Origin: Candidatus Aminicenantota bacterium
GTDB taxonomy: Bacteria > Acidobacteriota > Aminicenantia > S016-38
Length of the DNA: 38,268 nucleotides
Assembly: GCA_026991555.1 (NCBI GenBank)
Contig: JALXBI010000106.1
Coordinates: 1-38,268 of the forward strand
Direction: 5' to 3'
Positions 22,246 to 31,128 of this stretch are shown in pieces. Below the pieces are notes generated by a model, which made no database searches, was not told where the DNA came from, and saw only the letters and a program-made list of their open reading frames with translations. The position numbers and the translations under genes are program-made. The stretch's first letter is position 1, and each line of letters opens with the position of its first letter.

Positions 22246-24830
22246 AGGCTCCTGTAGTATTCCTCCAGCTTTGCTTTCTTTTCCTCCGCCTGCTTCAGGG
22301 CCTGCTCGGTTTTTATCACCACTTCCTTAGGAGCCTTTTCCCTGAAGCCGGGCATGAAAATTCTTTTGGTGAGTTTTTCTATTTCCTTCTCCAGTTTCTT
22401 GAGTTCCTTTTTCACCCTTTCTTTCTCTGCCCTGAGGTCCACTTCCTTTCCCGGGAGGACGAAAACCTCCCCTCCCTTTACAACCCCTTTAAATCCCTTT
22501 CCGAAGGAGCTTCCCAGAAGGACCTCCTCAGCACCCACTAAGGAAGAGAGCACTATTTTGTTTTCCTTCAGGAAGTCATTCTCCACGCTCACGGACACCC
22601 TTATCTTATCCTTGGGATTTATCCTGTTTTCTGACCTTATTCTTCTAATTTCCGAGACCACTTCCATGAAGAAGGAAACATCATCCATAACCTCGGGAAA
22701 ACTCCACTGGTCCCCCCGGGGATAGGGGGCCACGGCTATGCTTTCCCCTTCGTGGGGGAGCCTCTGCCATATTTCTTCGGTGATAAAGGGCATGAAGGGG
22801 TGAAGGAGGCGGAGGATGGTTTCTAAGGAATTTATAAGCACTGCCATGGTGTTCTCCCGCTCCTCCCTCATCTGGAGTTTGGAAATTTCTATGTACCAGT
22901 CGCAGAACTCGTGCCATACGAAGTGATAAAGTCTTTCGGCGGCCTCGTAAAATTTGTATTCCTCTAAGGATTGGTTGGTTTCCTTAGCCACCTCTGATAC
23001 CCTGTGGAGGATCCAGCGATCAAAGGGAGAAAGTTTTGCCGGGTTTATTTCTGTGGGCTCTCCCTGATAGTTCATTACCACAAATCTTGAGGCATTCCAT
23101 ATCTTGTTGGCAAAGGCCTTGTATCCGGCAAGCCTTCCCTCGGAGAAGGCCACATCCATCCCCGGCACAGTCTGAACCGCCAAGGTAAACCTGAGGGCAT
23201 CGGCTCCGTATTTGTCTATCATCACTAAGGGGTCCACCACATTACCCGCCATCTTGCTCATCTTTTTTCCGTGCTCGTCCCTGATAAGTCCGTTGATGAA
23301 AACCTCGTAGAAGGGAACATCTCCCCGGAAGTGGAGGCCCATCATCATCATCCTGGCAACCCAGAAGAAGATGATGTCAAATCCCGTTATGAGAAGGTCC
23401 GTGGGATAATATCTTTTAAGGTCCGGGGTTTCCTCGGGCCATCCCAAGGTGGAAAGGGGCCAGAGGGCCGAACTGAACCAGGTATCAAGCACATCCTCGT
23501 CCTGATAAATGTTGCTGCTTCCGCATTTTTCGCAAACCGCTGGTTCCTCCTCAGAGACGGTAATGTGTCCGCAATCCCTGCAGTGCCAGGCAGGAATCCT
23601 GTGACCCCACCATATCTGCCTTGATATGCACCAGTCCCTTATGTTGTGCATCCAGTGGAAATAGAGCTTGCTCCAGTTTTCCGGGACAAAACGGGTCCTT
23701 CCCTCTTCCACTGCTTTTATTGCCGGCGATGCCAAGGGCTTTGTTTTGACGAACCATTGCCAGGAGGGATAGGGTTCTATAACTGTGCCGCAACGATAAC
23801 AGTGTCCCACATTGTGAACATAGTCTTCCACCTTTACCAGAAGCCCCAATTCCTTGAGTTTCTCCACCACCTTTTCCCGGGCCTCGTATCGGTCAAGGCC
23901 CCTGAATTCTTCCCCGGCCTCCTCGGTCATCTTTCCAAGATCGTCAATCACTATTACCATGGGAAGTCCGTGCCTTTTTCCTATTTCAAAGTCCACGGGG
24001 TCGTGGGCCGGGGTTACCTTAACCGCCCCGGTTCCGAACTCGGGGTCCACCTCCCCGTCCTCTATTACCGGAATTTCCCTTCCCACAATGGGGAGTATTA
24101 GGGTTTTTCCAACAGCATTTTTATACCTGCTGTCGCCGGGATTTACCGCCACTGCAGTATCTCCCAGCATGGTCTCGGGCCTTGTGGTGGCAACCACCAG
24201 TCCATCTTCTGGGTTGTCCTTGAAGGGATATTTTATGTAGTAGAGTTTACCTTGCTCCTCCCTGTATTCCACCTCTAAGTCCGAAAGGGCAGTGTGACAG
24301 CGGGGGCACCAGTTTACCATGTAATAATCCCTGTAAATGAGACCTTCCCTGTAAAGCTGGACGAAGGCATGGCGGACTGCCCGGGAAAGTTCCTCGGAGA
24401 GGGTGAACTTGTAACGGGACCAATCCACGGAGCAGCCCAATTTTTCCAGCTGATAATTTATGGTTTTCGAGGACTCTTCAACCCATTCCCATACCCTTTT
24501 CAGGAATTCCTCCCTTCCCAGTTCCTCCTTGGTTTTTCCCTCTTCTTTTAGCTTTCTCTCCACCACCACCTGGGTGGCAATTCCCGCATGGTCAGTTCCA
24601 GGAAGCCACAGGGTATCGTAGCCCTGCATCCTTTTCCAGCGGGCGATTATGTCGTATAGGGTGAAGACTAAGGCATGCCCCATGTGGAGGACCCCGGTAA
24701 CATTGGGAGGGGGAATAACCATGGAGAATTTAGGCTTCGTGGAATTTACATCCGCTTCAAAGAATCCCTTTTCCTTCCAGAAACGAGCCCATTTCTCTTC
24801 AAAGTCCTTTGGGTTGAAGGATTTTTCCAT
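22242..24830 (-). CDS. valS: valyl-tRNA synthetase
   Basis: An 862-aa class I tRNA synthetase, near full length. [15 protein letters not shown] (HMGH, 49-52) is the HIGH motif and [13 protein letters not shown] the KMSKS motif. The editing domain has [17 protein letters not shown], and [21 protein letters not shown] and the zinc-type CRDCGH ... CEKCGS are present. A C-terminal coiled coil (about 795-862) ends the protein, as in bacterial ValRS. GGAGGAATTTT precedes the ATG. It is the second gene of the run from the promoter at 25852-25880; no T-box leader is seen because the receiver-like gene lies upstream. Confidence 0.97.
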   Translation of the reverse strand: MEKSFNPKDFEEKWARFWKEKGFFEADVNSTKPKFSMVIPPPNVTGVLHMGHALVFTLYDIIARWKRMQGYDTLWLPGTDHAGIATQVVVERKLKEEGKTKEELGREEFLKRVWEWVEESSKTINYQLEKLGCSVDWSRYKFTLSEELSRAVRHAFVQLYREGLIYRDYYMVNWCPRCHTALSDLEVEYREEQGKLYYIKYPFKDNPEDGLVVATTRPETMLGDTAVAVNPGDSRYKNAVGKTLILPIVGREIPVIEDGEVDPEFGTGAVKVTPAHDPVDFEIGKRHGLPMVIVIDDLGKMTEEAGEEFRGLDRYEAREKVVEKLKELGLLVKVEDYVHNVGHCYRCGTVIEPYPSWQWFVKTKPLASPAIKAVEEGRTRFVPENWSKLYFHWMHNIRDWCISRQIWWGHRIPAWHCRDCGHITVSEEEPAVCEKCGSSNIYQDEDVLDTWFSSALWPLSTLGWPEETPDLKRYYPTDLLITGFDIIFFWVARMMMMGLHFRGDVPFYEVFINGLIRDEHGKKMSKMAGNVVDPLVMIDKYGADALRFTLAVQTVPGMDVAFSEGRLAGYKAFANKIWNASRFVVMNYQGEPTEINPAKLSPFDRWILHRVSEVAKETNQSLEEYKFYEAAERLYHFVWHEFCDWYIEISKLQMREERENTMAVLINSLETILRLLHPFMPFITEEIWQRLPHEGESIAVAPYPRGDQWSFPEVMDDVSFFMEVVSEIRRIRSENRINPKDKIRVSVSVENDFLKENKIVLSSLVGAEEVLLGSSFGKGFKGVVKGGEVFVLPGKEVDLRAEKERVKKELKKLEKEIEKLTKRIFMPGFREKAPKEVVIKTEQALKQAEEKKAKLEEYYRSL

Positions 24831-24852
24831 AAAATTCCTCCGAAGGGTGGAT

Positions 24853-25833
24853 TTAGCTTTCTTCCAGTTTCCTGATGAGTTTCTGAATTTCTTCCCGGAG
24901 AATTTTCTCCGCCAGTGGGGGAATAACCTCCCAGGCGATTTTTTCTATTATCTCAGGGGGAATTTCCTTCGCCGATGTTTCCCCGGCTCTCATTTCCTCA
25001 CCACTGGCCTCCTCGGGAGGGATTTTTTGCTCCTCGGTTTCAGTCTCCCGGGAGATGATTTCCTGGGGTTGAGGAGATTGGGGAACGATAATATCTTCTG
25101 GCTCTGCAGAGGGAGTTTCCTCCATGATTTCCTGGGCTGGTTTTTCCTCCGCTTTTTCCATTACAATATCCTCTCCGGCATTTTCAACAGGGGAAGCCAC
25201 CTCCTCAATAAAATCCTCGTGGAGAAATTCTGGTTTCTTTTCTTCCTCTTCACCGGCTTTTTCCTCAAATATGACATCCCTGCCCTGGATGTTCTCTTCA
25301 AAAATTTCCTCCTCTTCCTCTTCTTCGGGAAAGAGATCCTCATCGGAAAAGGCCTCCTCTGAGGTATGGCTTTCCCATGTTGTGGCCTGAAGTTCCTCCT
25401 CGCTGAGCTCTTCCTCCTCAGGCAGGCGTGTTTCCTCTTCCGGGAATCCTTCATCGGACTCAGGTTGGGTTGATGTCTCCTTGAGGGATTTTTCCACGGC
25501 AGCTATGTATTCCTTTATTTTACTGCTGGGAACCGGTTTCATTATTATTTTTATGTTTTCCGTCTCCTTAAGCTGTGTGGTCTCAAAGGGGCTTTTTAAC
25601 ACCAGGATTTTAAGGAAGGGATATTTTGAGGAAATTTCCTGGGTTAATCTTTCCAGGTCTGAAGTTATATTGGAAGAAATAACCACTACCTGAGGCTTTT
25701 CCCTTTCCACAACCTCCTTGAGGTTGGCCTCGTTTTCCACAAAGATTAAGGGATGGTTTTGAGCTTCTAAGGAAAGGGCAAAAACCTTCTTGGTAATAGG
25801 ACTGGTATCTCCTAAAATAATCTTCACACTCAT
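24853..25833 (-). CDS. degenerate-receiver protein with long acidic linker
   Basis: A 326-aa protein read from ATG 25833, five bases after AAGGAGG; an upstream reading from 25983 runs through the promoter and is rejected. Residues 1-118 fold like a response-regulator receiver ([16 protein letters not shown] with Asp9, [19 protein letters not shown] with Lys99), but the phospho-acceptor Asp is replaced by Ser53. Residues 120-285 are a very acidic, low-complexity linker (about a third Glu). A C-terminal amphipathic helix [20 protein letters not shown] ... LIRKLEES resembles the end helix of FrzS/ActD-like receiver proteins. It leads the seven-gene minus-strand run; probably a protein-interaction scaffold (inference). 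Confidence 0.82.
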   Translation of the reverse strand: MSVKIILGDTSPITKKVFALSLEAQNHPLIFVENEANLKEVVEREKPQVVVISSNITSDLERLTQEISSKYPFLKILVLKSPFETTQLKETENIKIIMKPVPSSKIKEYIAAVEKSLKETSTQPESDEGFPEEETRLPEEEELSEEELQATTWESHTSEEAFSDEDLFPEEEEEEEIFEENIQGRDVIFEEKAGEEEEKKPEFLHEDFIEEVASPVENAGEDIVMEKAEEKPAQEIMEETPSAEPEDIIVPQSPQPQEIISRETETEEQKIPPEEASGEEMRAGETSAKEIPPEIIEKIAWEVIPPLAEKILREEIQKLIRKLEES

Positions 25834-25851
25834 CATTGCCTCCTTCCTAAA

Positions 25852-25880
25852 ATGATATGAACTTTGATTAAAGTTGTCAA
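25852..25880 (-). promoter_or_regulatory. strong promoter for the valS operon
   Basis: On the minus strand TTGACA (plus 25875-25880), 17-base spacer, TATCAT (plus 25852-25857), about 19 bases before the ATG at 25833. No promoter of comparable quality is seen in the genes that follow down to 17456. Confidence 0.7.
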
Positions 25881-25903
25881 ATAGAGGATATATGTAATAA
25901 AAT
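25874..25903 (+). promoter_or_regulatory. candidate divergent promoter for the 25910 gene
   Basis: TTGTCA (25874-25879), 18-base spacer, TAAAAT (25898-25903). It overlaps the minus-strand -35. The ATG is at 25910, right at the predicted start of transcription, so the message would be leaderless. Confidence 0.4.
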
Positions 25904-25909
25904 TTCTTC

Positions 25910-26860
25910 ATGAGAAAACTGGTTTTAAGTCTTATGGTGATTTCCTTCGCTGTTGGAGGAAACTGGAAGTTAAATCTGAGCATCGGAGGATTTTCCGGAA
26001 ATTACGGGGATTATAATTCCTTCGTTTCCTACGAGAAGTCCTGGCTCAAATTCAACAACGAAACCTGGGCGGATTTTCAAAAGGAGCTGGGTTTTATAAC
26101 CAATTACTCTTCACAGAAGGGCTCCCTGAAGGAGCTCAGTCTTTCCCTTCCTGTTTCTTTAAGGATTTCCCGAAGGATTAAGAGTTTCGATTTCTTCATT
26201 GAGGGATTCCTCCTTAAGGGCTCTGCGGTGAGCAAGACCTCCTATGGTTACAATTTTCAATTCTCCGATGGAAGCTCCAGTTCCCTGACATACCAATACT
26301 CTCCCTTTGCCCTGAAGGCTTCCTTCTTCGGTCTGGGCCTGGGAGCCAACAAAAGGGTTTTTACCCGTTCATGGTTGAAGCTTAACGTTGAGGCAGGCCT
26401 GGGTTTTTCCTATGTCCTTTTCAATTACGACAACGACCTTACAGGTAAAATGGAGCTTTCCGGTTACTGGATTGAGATAAAAAATCATTTGAAGATGGAC
26501 GGGAAGGGTCCGGGCTTTTACGCATATGCTGGGGTGGAAGTTCCTTTCTTAAGCAGGGGGAAATTTTCCCTTTCCTTGAAGGGAGGTTATTTTTACTCCA
26601 AGGTATTTTCGGTCAAGGGCGATTCTTCACTGAATGCTTCCATTGAAGATTCCACGGGATACAATCACGAAGAAAGCGAGACCTGGTCGGGCCAGTGGTT
26701 TATGAAGGAAATAGACCTTGAGACCTGGTGGGGGAGCGTGAAATACCGGTTTCCCTCCAATTATCAGGGTGATTTGGGAGGATTTATAAAGGACGCAGGC
26801 AAATTCTCCCCGACTATTCACGGTCCTTACCTATCCCTTAGCATAGGATACAGATTCTGA
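25910..26860 (+). CDS. predicted outer-membrane beta-barrel protein
   Basis: A 316-aa protein with a signal peptide (MRKLVLSLMVISFAVGG), then amphipathic strands with short turns: WKLNLSIGGFSGNYGDY, SSSLTYQYSPFALKASFFGL, LNVEAGLGFSYVLFNYDN, GKFSLSLKGGYFYSKVF. The end, HGPYLSLSIGYRF, is the classical barrel ending with a terminal Phe recognised by the BAM complex. No named family was recognised. It is two bases ahead of the Memo-AMMECR1 gene, so they share a transcript. No ribosome site is visible. Confidence 0.75.
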   Translation: MRKLVLSLMVISFAVGGNWKLNLSIGGFSGNYGDYNSFVSYEKSWLKFNNETWADFQKELGFITNYSSQKGSLKELSLSLPVSLRISRRIKSFDFFIEGFLLKGSAVSKTSYGYNFQFSDGSSSSLTYQYSPFALKASFFGLGLGANKRVFTRSWLKLNVEAGLGFSYVLFNYDNDLTGKMELSGYWIEIKNHLKMDGKGPGFYAYAGVEVPFLSRGKFSLSLKGGYFYSKVFSVKGDSSLNASIEDSTGYNHEESETWSGQWFMKEIDLETWWGSVKYRFPSNYQGDLGGFIKDAGKFSPTIHGPYLSLSIGYRF

Positions 26861-26862
26861 AA

Positions 26863-28299
26863 ATGAGGAGATGGATCTTTCTCCTCCTCTTTTCTCTGAT
26901 TCTGTGGGCCTCGGTTAGGCCCCCGTATGTGGCAGGGGCCTTTTATCCTGACTCAAGGAAGGTCCTTTCTAAAATGATAGACGATTTCCTCTCCCGGGCT
27001 AAGCCCCCTTCCCTTAAGGGGAAACTCCTGGGAGTTCAGGTTCCCCATGCCGGTTATGTTTACTCCGGAAGGGTAGCTGCCTACGGGTTCAAACTCCTTC
27101 AGGGGAAAAAATACGACCTGGTAATACTCCTGGGTCCTTCCCATTATTATCCCTTCAGAGGAGGAGCAGTTTCTCCGGCGGATTACTGGGAAACTCCCTT
27201 AGGAAGGGTTCCCGTGGACAGGGATTTTGCCAAAAAACTGGTTTCGGAAAAAATGGGTTTCTTCTTCTCCGAAGCCTATCATCGCAGGGAGCACAGCCTT
27301 GAGGTGGAACTTCCCTTCCTCCAGAGGGTTTTAAAGCCCGGGTTTAAAATAGTTCCCATAGTCATAGGTCCCTATTATCCCCAGAGCCTCCTCCCCTCGG
27401 CAGACAGGTTTGCCCGGCTCCTCAGGGGTAAAAACTTCATAATTGTTATTTCCTCTGACCTTTCCCATTATCACACCTTAGAGGAGTGCAATTCCAGGGA
27501 CAGGAGAACCATAAAGGCCATGCTTTCCCTGAAGCCAGCCTCCTTCCTCTGGGGTGCCTTGAATGGGGAATACGAGGCCTGTGGAGCTTCGGCCATAGCC
27601 TTAGGGGAGGAAATTCTTTTGAGGTTGGGTGCGGACAGGGCCCTTTTGCTTAAACACGGGACTTCCGCGGATGCAGGGGCCGGAACCCAGAAAGTAGTGG
27701 GTTATTCAGCAGTGGCCTTTTTAAAAACCGGGAAGGGAAAGGAGAGGAAAGGCGAGTTTACCCTTAACAAAAAGGAAAGGGAATATCTTTTGAGGATTGC
27801 CCGCCAGGCTATAAAGACGGCCCTGGAGGGTAAAGAATACACTCCCCCTCCGCCTCCCTCTGAGAGGCTAAAGGAACCCAGGGGGGTGTTCGTTACCCTT
27901 AAAATAAAAGGTAAGCTCAGGGGATGTATAGGATACATACTGCCTGTAAAACCCCTTTACTTGGCCACGGTGGAGATGGCCAGGGCTGCTGCCTTCAGGG
28001 ATCCCAGGTTTAAACCACTTACCAAGGAGGAGTTTCCGAAAATAGAGATAGAAATTTCCGTTCTTACCCCTCCCCGTCCCACAACTCCGTCTAAGGTGGT
28101 GGTGGGAAGGGATGGTCTCATAGTGAATTATATGGGAGCCCAGGGGGTTCTTCTTCCCCAGGTTCCTGTGGAGGAGGGTTGGGACAGGCTGACCTTCCTT
28201 TCAGCGGTTTGCCTCAAAGCAGGGGTGGAGAGGGATTGCTGGAGGAAGGGGGCCAAGCTTTATTCCTTCCAGGCCATAGTTTTCAAGGAGGAGAAATGA
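26863..28299 (+). CDS. secreted Memo-AMMECR1 fusion (AmmeMemoRadiSam proteins B and A)
   Basis: A 478-aa fusion. Residues about 20-290 are a Memo-family domain related to LigB-type dioxygenases: PYVAGAFYPDSRKVL, VPHAGYVYSGRVAAYG, LLGPSHYYPFRGGAV, SSDLSHYH and YEACGASAIALGE supply the putative metal-site His/Cys residues. Residues about 300-478 are an AMMECR1 domain with GVFVTLKIKGKLRGCIGYI and AAFRDPRFKPLTKEEF. The first 16 residues (MRRWIFLLLFSLILWA) are a signal-like segment, unusual for these proteins. The radical SAM partner of the three-part AmmeMemoRadiSam set is not in the window. The biochemical role is not established. It overlaps the lpd gene as ATGA. Confidence 0.88.
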   Translation: MRRWIFLLLFSLILWASVRPPYVAGAFYPDSRKVLSKMIDDFLSRAKPPSLKGKLLGVQVPHAGYVYSGRVAAYGFKLLQGKKYDLVILLGPSHYYPFRGGAVSPADYWETPLGRVPVDRDFAKKLVSEKMGFFFSEAYHRREHSLEVELPFLQRVLKPGFKIVPIVIGPYYPQSLLPSADRFARLLRGKNFIIVISSDLSHYHTLEECNSRDRRTIKAMLSLKPASFLWGALNGEYEACGASAIALGEEILLRLGADRALLLKHGTSADAGAGTQKVVGYSAVAFLKTGKGKERKGEFTLNKKEREYLLRIARQAIKTALEGKEYTPPPPPSERLKEPRGVFVTLKIKGKLRGCIGYILPVKPLYLATVEMARAAAFRDPRFKPLTKEEFPKIEIEISVLTPPRPTTPSKVVVGRDGLIVNYMGAQGVLLPQVPVEEGWDRLTFLSAVCLKAGVERDCWRKGAKLYSFQAIVFKEEK

Positions 28300-29654
28300 G
28301 GGTTGACCTTGTGGTTCTTGGAGGTGGGCCAGGAGGTTACTCGGCAGCCCTGAGGGCTTCTCAATTAGGAATGAAGGTGGCCCTTGTGGAGAGAAAAAGG
28401 GTGGGTGGGGTTTGCCTTAATGAGGGATGCATACCCACCAAGGCCCTTTTACATTCAGCCCACGCAGCCCGGCTCTTGAGGGAGGGGAAAAAATTAGGAA
28501 TAGAAGTTGAAGGCGAGGCAAGGATTAACTGGGAGAGGGTCCAGGAGCATGTGAAGGGGGCCGTGGAGAAACTGGTGGGAGGGGTGGAGTATCTTCTGCA
28601 GAAATCCGGTGTGGAGGTTATAACCGGGGAAGGAAAACTGAGGGGGGATGGGAAAATTGAGGTGGCAGGGGAAGTTATAGATTCCCGATGGGTGATTCTT
28701 GCCACAGGAAGCAGACCTGCAGAGCTTAAAACCCTCCCCTTCGGGGGCAGGGTTCTTACCTCCTCCCAGCTCATGTTTGCGGAAAAGCCTCCCCAGAGTC
28801 TTATTGTTATAGGAGCCGGGGCCATAGGTCTTGAACTGGCCACCGCCTTTTCATCCTTTGGCGCAGAGGTTAAAGTGGTGGAAGCCTTAGCCACCCCCTT
28901 AGGAGGAATGGACAGGGACATGGCTGCCCTTCTTATAAGGGCCCTGAAGGAGAAGGGCATTCAAATATTTACCTCGTCCTTTGTGGAGGAGGGAGAGCAG
29001 GGGAAAGAGGGGATAAGGCTCTGGCTCAGGGACGGAAGGGAACTGGAAGGGGAGTTGGCCCTGGTGGCTGTGGGAAGGAAGCCTAATTCGGAAATTTTCC
29101 AGGGACTTCTGGAGCTGGACGAGAGGGGATTTGTTCGCACCTTTGGTGATTTTCGGACTTCCATGGAAGGGGTTTTTGCTATAGGGGACCTGGCAGGCCC
29201 TCCCCTCCTTGCCCACAAGGCCCATCATCAGGGGGTAGCTCTGGTTGAAAAACTGGGAGGGCTTTCTACCGGCCAATTGGGTCCCATTCCCATGGCGGTA
29301 TTTACGGAGCCGGAATTTGCTTTGGTGGGACTCTCTGAGGAACAGGCTAAGAAGTCAGGAATAAAATATAAAAAGGCGAAATTTCCCATGGGGGCCAACG
29401 GAAGGGCCGTTGGTATAGGCCAGGAAACCGGGGCAGTTAAAATTCTCGCCGACGAGGATGGAAGACTCCTTGGGGTTCAGATTCTCGGGCCCGGGGCCTC
29501 GGAAATTATTGCAGAAGCCTCATTGGCTATGAGGGAAGGACTGAAGGCCCGCCAGCTTGCAGAAGCCGTTCATGTGCATCCCACGGTGAGCGAAGCCCTT
29601 ATGGAAGCAGCCATGGCCCTGGAAAAGAAAGCCATACACATAATAAACCGGTGA
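28296..29654 (+). CDS. lpdA: dihydrolipoamide dehydrogenase-type flavoprotein
   Basis: A 452-aa class I pyridine nucleotide-disulfide oxidoreductase. It starts at ATG 28296 (AAGGAGGAGA upstream; ATGA overlap with the previous stop) with the FAD site VVLGGGPGGYSAALRA. The redox pair is GGVCLNEGCIPTK (Cys40, Cys45), the NAD site is IVIGAGAIGLELATAF, and HVHPTVSEALMEA supplies the His-Glu pair near the C-terminus. This matches E3 of the pyruvate dehydrogenase or glycine cleavage complexes. No E1/E2 or gcv gene is adjacent, so the parent complex is unknown. Normal length. Confidence 0.93.
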   Translation: MRVDLVVLGGGPGGYSAALRASQLGMKVALVERKRVGGVCLNEGCIPTKALLHSAHAARLLREGKKLGIEVEGEARINWERVQEHVKGAVEKLVGGVEYLLQKSGVEVITGEGKLRGDGKIEVAGEVIDSRWVILATGSRPAELKTLPFGGRVLTSSQLMFAEKPPQSLIVIGAGAIGLELATAFSSFGAEVKVVEALATPLGGMDRDMAALLIRALKEKGIQIFTSSFVEEGEQGKEGIRLWLRDGRELEGELALVAVGRKPNSEIFQGLLELDERGFVRTFGDFRTSMEGVFAIGDLAGPPLLAHKAHHQGVALVEKLGGLSTGQLGPIPMAVFTEPEFALVGLSEEQAKKSGIKYKKAKFPMGANGRAVGIGQETGAVKILADEDGRLLGVQILGPGASEIIAEASLAMREGLKARQLAEAVHVHPTVSEALMEAAMALEKKAIHIINR

Positions 29655-29884
29655 TTGAAAGCAGCTTTCCCCTTCCTGCGAAAATCAAAGCCCTTCCCCT
29701 CAAAAGGGATGTGGTTATTTCCGACCGATGCCAGGATATTGAAAAACATTCCCACTGGATAAAAATACTGGTTTTAACCGAAAGGGGTCTCCTTGAGGCC
29801 GGAAAATGCAGGGCTGATTTTTACGCCAGGGGCATGGAGGATGTTTACCTGTGGTTAAGATTGCTCTCGTTATATCGGCCATAG
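29651..29884 (+). CDS. small ORF between lpdA and thiD, function unknown
   Basis: A 77-aa ORF starting at GTG 29651 and overlapping the lpdA stop as GTGA. It runs through the ribosome site of thiD and overlaps it by 34 bases. The sequence (PLPAKIKALPLKRDVVISD, DIEKHSHWIKILVLTERG, MEDVYLWLRLLSLYRP) looks protein-like, but I recognise no family. It could be a genuine small coupled gene or a leftover spacer; the tight overlap on both sides favours translation. Confidence 0.45.
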   Translation: MIESSFPLPAKIKALPLKRDVVISDRCQDIEKHSHWIKILVLTERGLLEAGKCRADFYARGMEDVYLWLRLLSLYRP

Positions 29885-30588
29885 ACCCGCTGAACGGGGC
29901 CGGCTTCACCCTGGACCTCAGGGTTGTAGAGGATGCTGGCATTAAGGCTGTGGGCGTTCCCACAGGACTTCTTCCCCAGAGCCCCGAGGGAGTTGAGGAG
30001 GCCTTTTTCTTCCCATCTTCCTGGCTTGAGCAGGCCCTTTCGTCCCTGCTCGGCCTGGAAATCTCCGGGCTGAAGGCCAGTATCCTGGGCAATTTTCCCG
30101 AGCATATATTAAGGGAAGTGTTGGGGAAGGTAAAGGGACCCAGAATCCTGGACCCTATCCTGCGGGCCGGAGGAAAAAGGGTAGAGAAGGGGGAGAGACT
30201 GAGGAAAATCATTCCCCTTTTTAATATCATTACTCCGAATATACCCGAGGCCCGGGAGATTCTTGAAGAAGAACTTCCTCCCCAGGGACTTTGCGAAAAA
30301 CTTGCTGAGGAGTTTAAAGTGACGGTTCTCCTCAAGGGGGGACACTCGCCGGAAAAAACCGATTACCTCTGCTACCAGGAGAAAACCTTTATTTTTCCTC
30401 CCCCTGAAATTTTCCCCTATGAGGTTCACGGAACAGGATGTCTCCTTTCTTCGGCCCTTCTTGCTTTTCTTCTCAGGGGCCTGAGGCCACAGGAGGCGGT
30501 AACGGAGGCCAGGGCCTATCTTTACCGCCATTACCGGAGGGCGGTTTCCTTGGGAAAGGGTAAGAAAATTTTCCTGAAAAATACTTGA
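29851..30588 (+). CDS. thiD: hydroxymethylpyrimidine/phosphomethylpyrimidine kinase-like protein
   Basis: A 245-aa ribokinase-fold kinase of the ThiD family that phosphorylates HMP and HMP-P for thiamine synthesis. GTG 29851 follows GGAGGA by about nine bases. Motifs: VISAIDPLNGAGFTLDLRVVEDAG (substrate site, split as VISAIDPLNGAG and LDLRVVEDAG), ILDPILRAGG, ITPNIPEAREIL, LLKGGH and the catalytic HGTGCLLSSALLAFL. The family's usual 'SDSSGGAG' start is altered to AIDPLNGAGF, so activity on HMP is likely but not certain. thiC, the step that makes HMP-P, lies 4.4 kb downstream on the other strand. Confidence 0.87.
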   Translation: MVKIALVISAIDPLNGAGFTLDLRVVEDAGIKAVGVPTGLLPQSPEGVEEAFFFPSSWLEQALSSLLGLEISGLKASILGNFPEHILREVLGKVKGPRILDPILRAGGKRVEKGERLRKIIPLFNIITPNIPEAREILEEELPPQGLCEKLAEEFKVTVLLKGGHSPEKTDYLCYQEKTFIFPPPEIFPYEVHGTGCLLSSALLAFLLRGLRPQEAVTEARAYLYRHYRRAVSLGKGKKIFLKNT

Positions 30589-30613
30589 CAAAACTTCACT
30601 AAGGTTATATAAT
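30585..30613 (+). promoter_or_regulatory. consensus promoter of hsp20
   Basis: TTGACA (30585-30590), 17-base spacer, TATAAT (30608-30613), a perfect match to the vegetative sigma consensus. The -35 overlaps the thiD stop codon (30586-30588). No CIRCE-type palindrome is seen. Confidence 0.85.
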
Positions 30614-30648
30614 ATAAATGGACTAAAAATCAGAGAAGGAGGTGAGCC

Positions 30649-31086
30649 ATGGCGATTTTAAAATGGGATCCTTTCAAGGAACTTGAGGCACTTCAGGAAA
30701 GGATAGACAAACTCTTTGAGGAAAGCATGAGGGGGAGGGAACTTGCTCCTGCTGCCTGGACCCCTGCAGTGGATATTTACGAAACCGACGACGCGATAAT
30801 CCTTGAGGCGGAACTCCCCGGCATGAACGAGAAGGACATTGAGGTAAAAATAGAGGATAATGTCCTGACCATCCGGGGAGAGAGGAAGTTTGAAGAAGAA
30901 AGGAAGGAGGAAAATTATTACAGGATGGAGAGGTTCTACGGGACCTTCCAGCGCTCCTTCACCCTTCCTCCCAATGTGGATACCGAAAAGGTCAAGGCTG
31001 AATACAAGAAGGGAATCCTGAAAGTGACCCTTCCCAAGAAAGAGCAGGCCAAGCCCAAACAGATCAAGATAGAGGTAAAGGAGTAA
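30649..31086 (+). CDS. hsp20: Hsp20/alpha-crystallin small heat-shock protein
   Basis: A 145-aa small heat-shock protein that holds unfolding proteins without ATP. The alpha-crystallin domain spans about 40-135: AVDIYETDDAIILEAELPGM, IRGERKFEEERKEENYYRME, FTLPPNVDTEKVKAEYKKG and GILKVTLPK. A C-terminal I-X-I motif (QIKIEV) for oligomer assembly is present. GAAGGAGGTGAGCC gives a strong ribosome site. It has its own perfect promoter and a strong terminator, so it is a single-gene unit. Confidence 0.95.
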   Translation: MAILKWDPFKELEALQERIDKLFEESMRGRELAPAAWTPAVDIYETDDAIILEAELPGMNEKDIEVKIEDNVLTIRGERKFEEERKEENYYRMERFYGTFQRSFTLPPNVDTEKVKAEYKKGILKVTLPKKEQAKPKQIKIEVKE

Positions 31087-31098
31087 AAACTTCCCACC

Positions 31099-31128
31099 GG
31101 GGGGCTGAAGCCCCCCTTTATTTTTTTA
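31099..31128 (+). terminator. intrinsic terminator of hsp20
   Basis: GGGGGGC-TGAA-GCCCCCC (31099-31116) makes a 7-bp GC stem with a four-base loop, followed by TTTATTTTTTTA. It lies between hsp20 and the convergent mfd, whose stop codon is in the T-run. Confidence 0.93.

Noticed and set aside
24649-25362. Plus-strand ORF of 237 codons across valS and the receiver-like gene
   Set aside because: It is the complement of Lys/Glu-rich coding sequence (giving Phe/Leu/Gly-rich text) and spans two well-supported genes.
25834-25983. Fifty-residue N-terminal extension of the receiver-like protein
   Set aside because: It would be translated from DNA that carries the consensus promoter and the ribosome site of the ATG at 25833.
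28179-28295. Longer start for dihydrolipoamide dehydrogenase
   Set aside because: It overlaps the Memo-AMMECR1 gene by 121 bases; ATG 28296 has a strong ribosome site and begins right at the FAD-binding strand.
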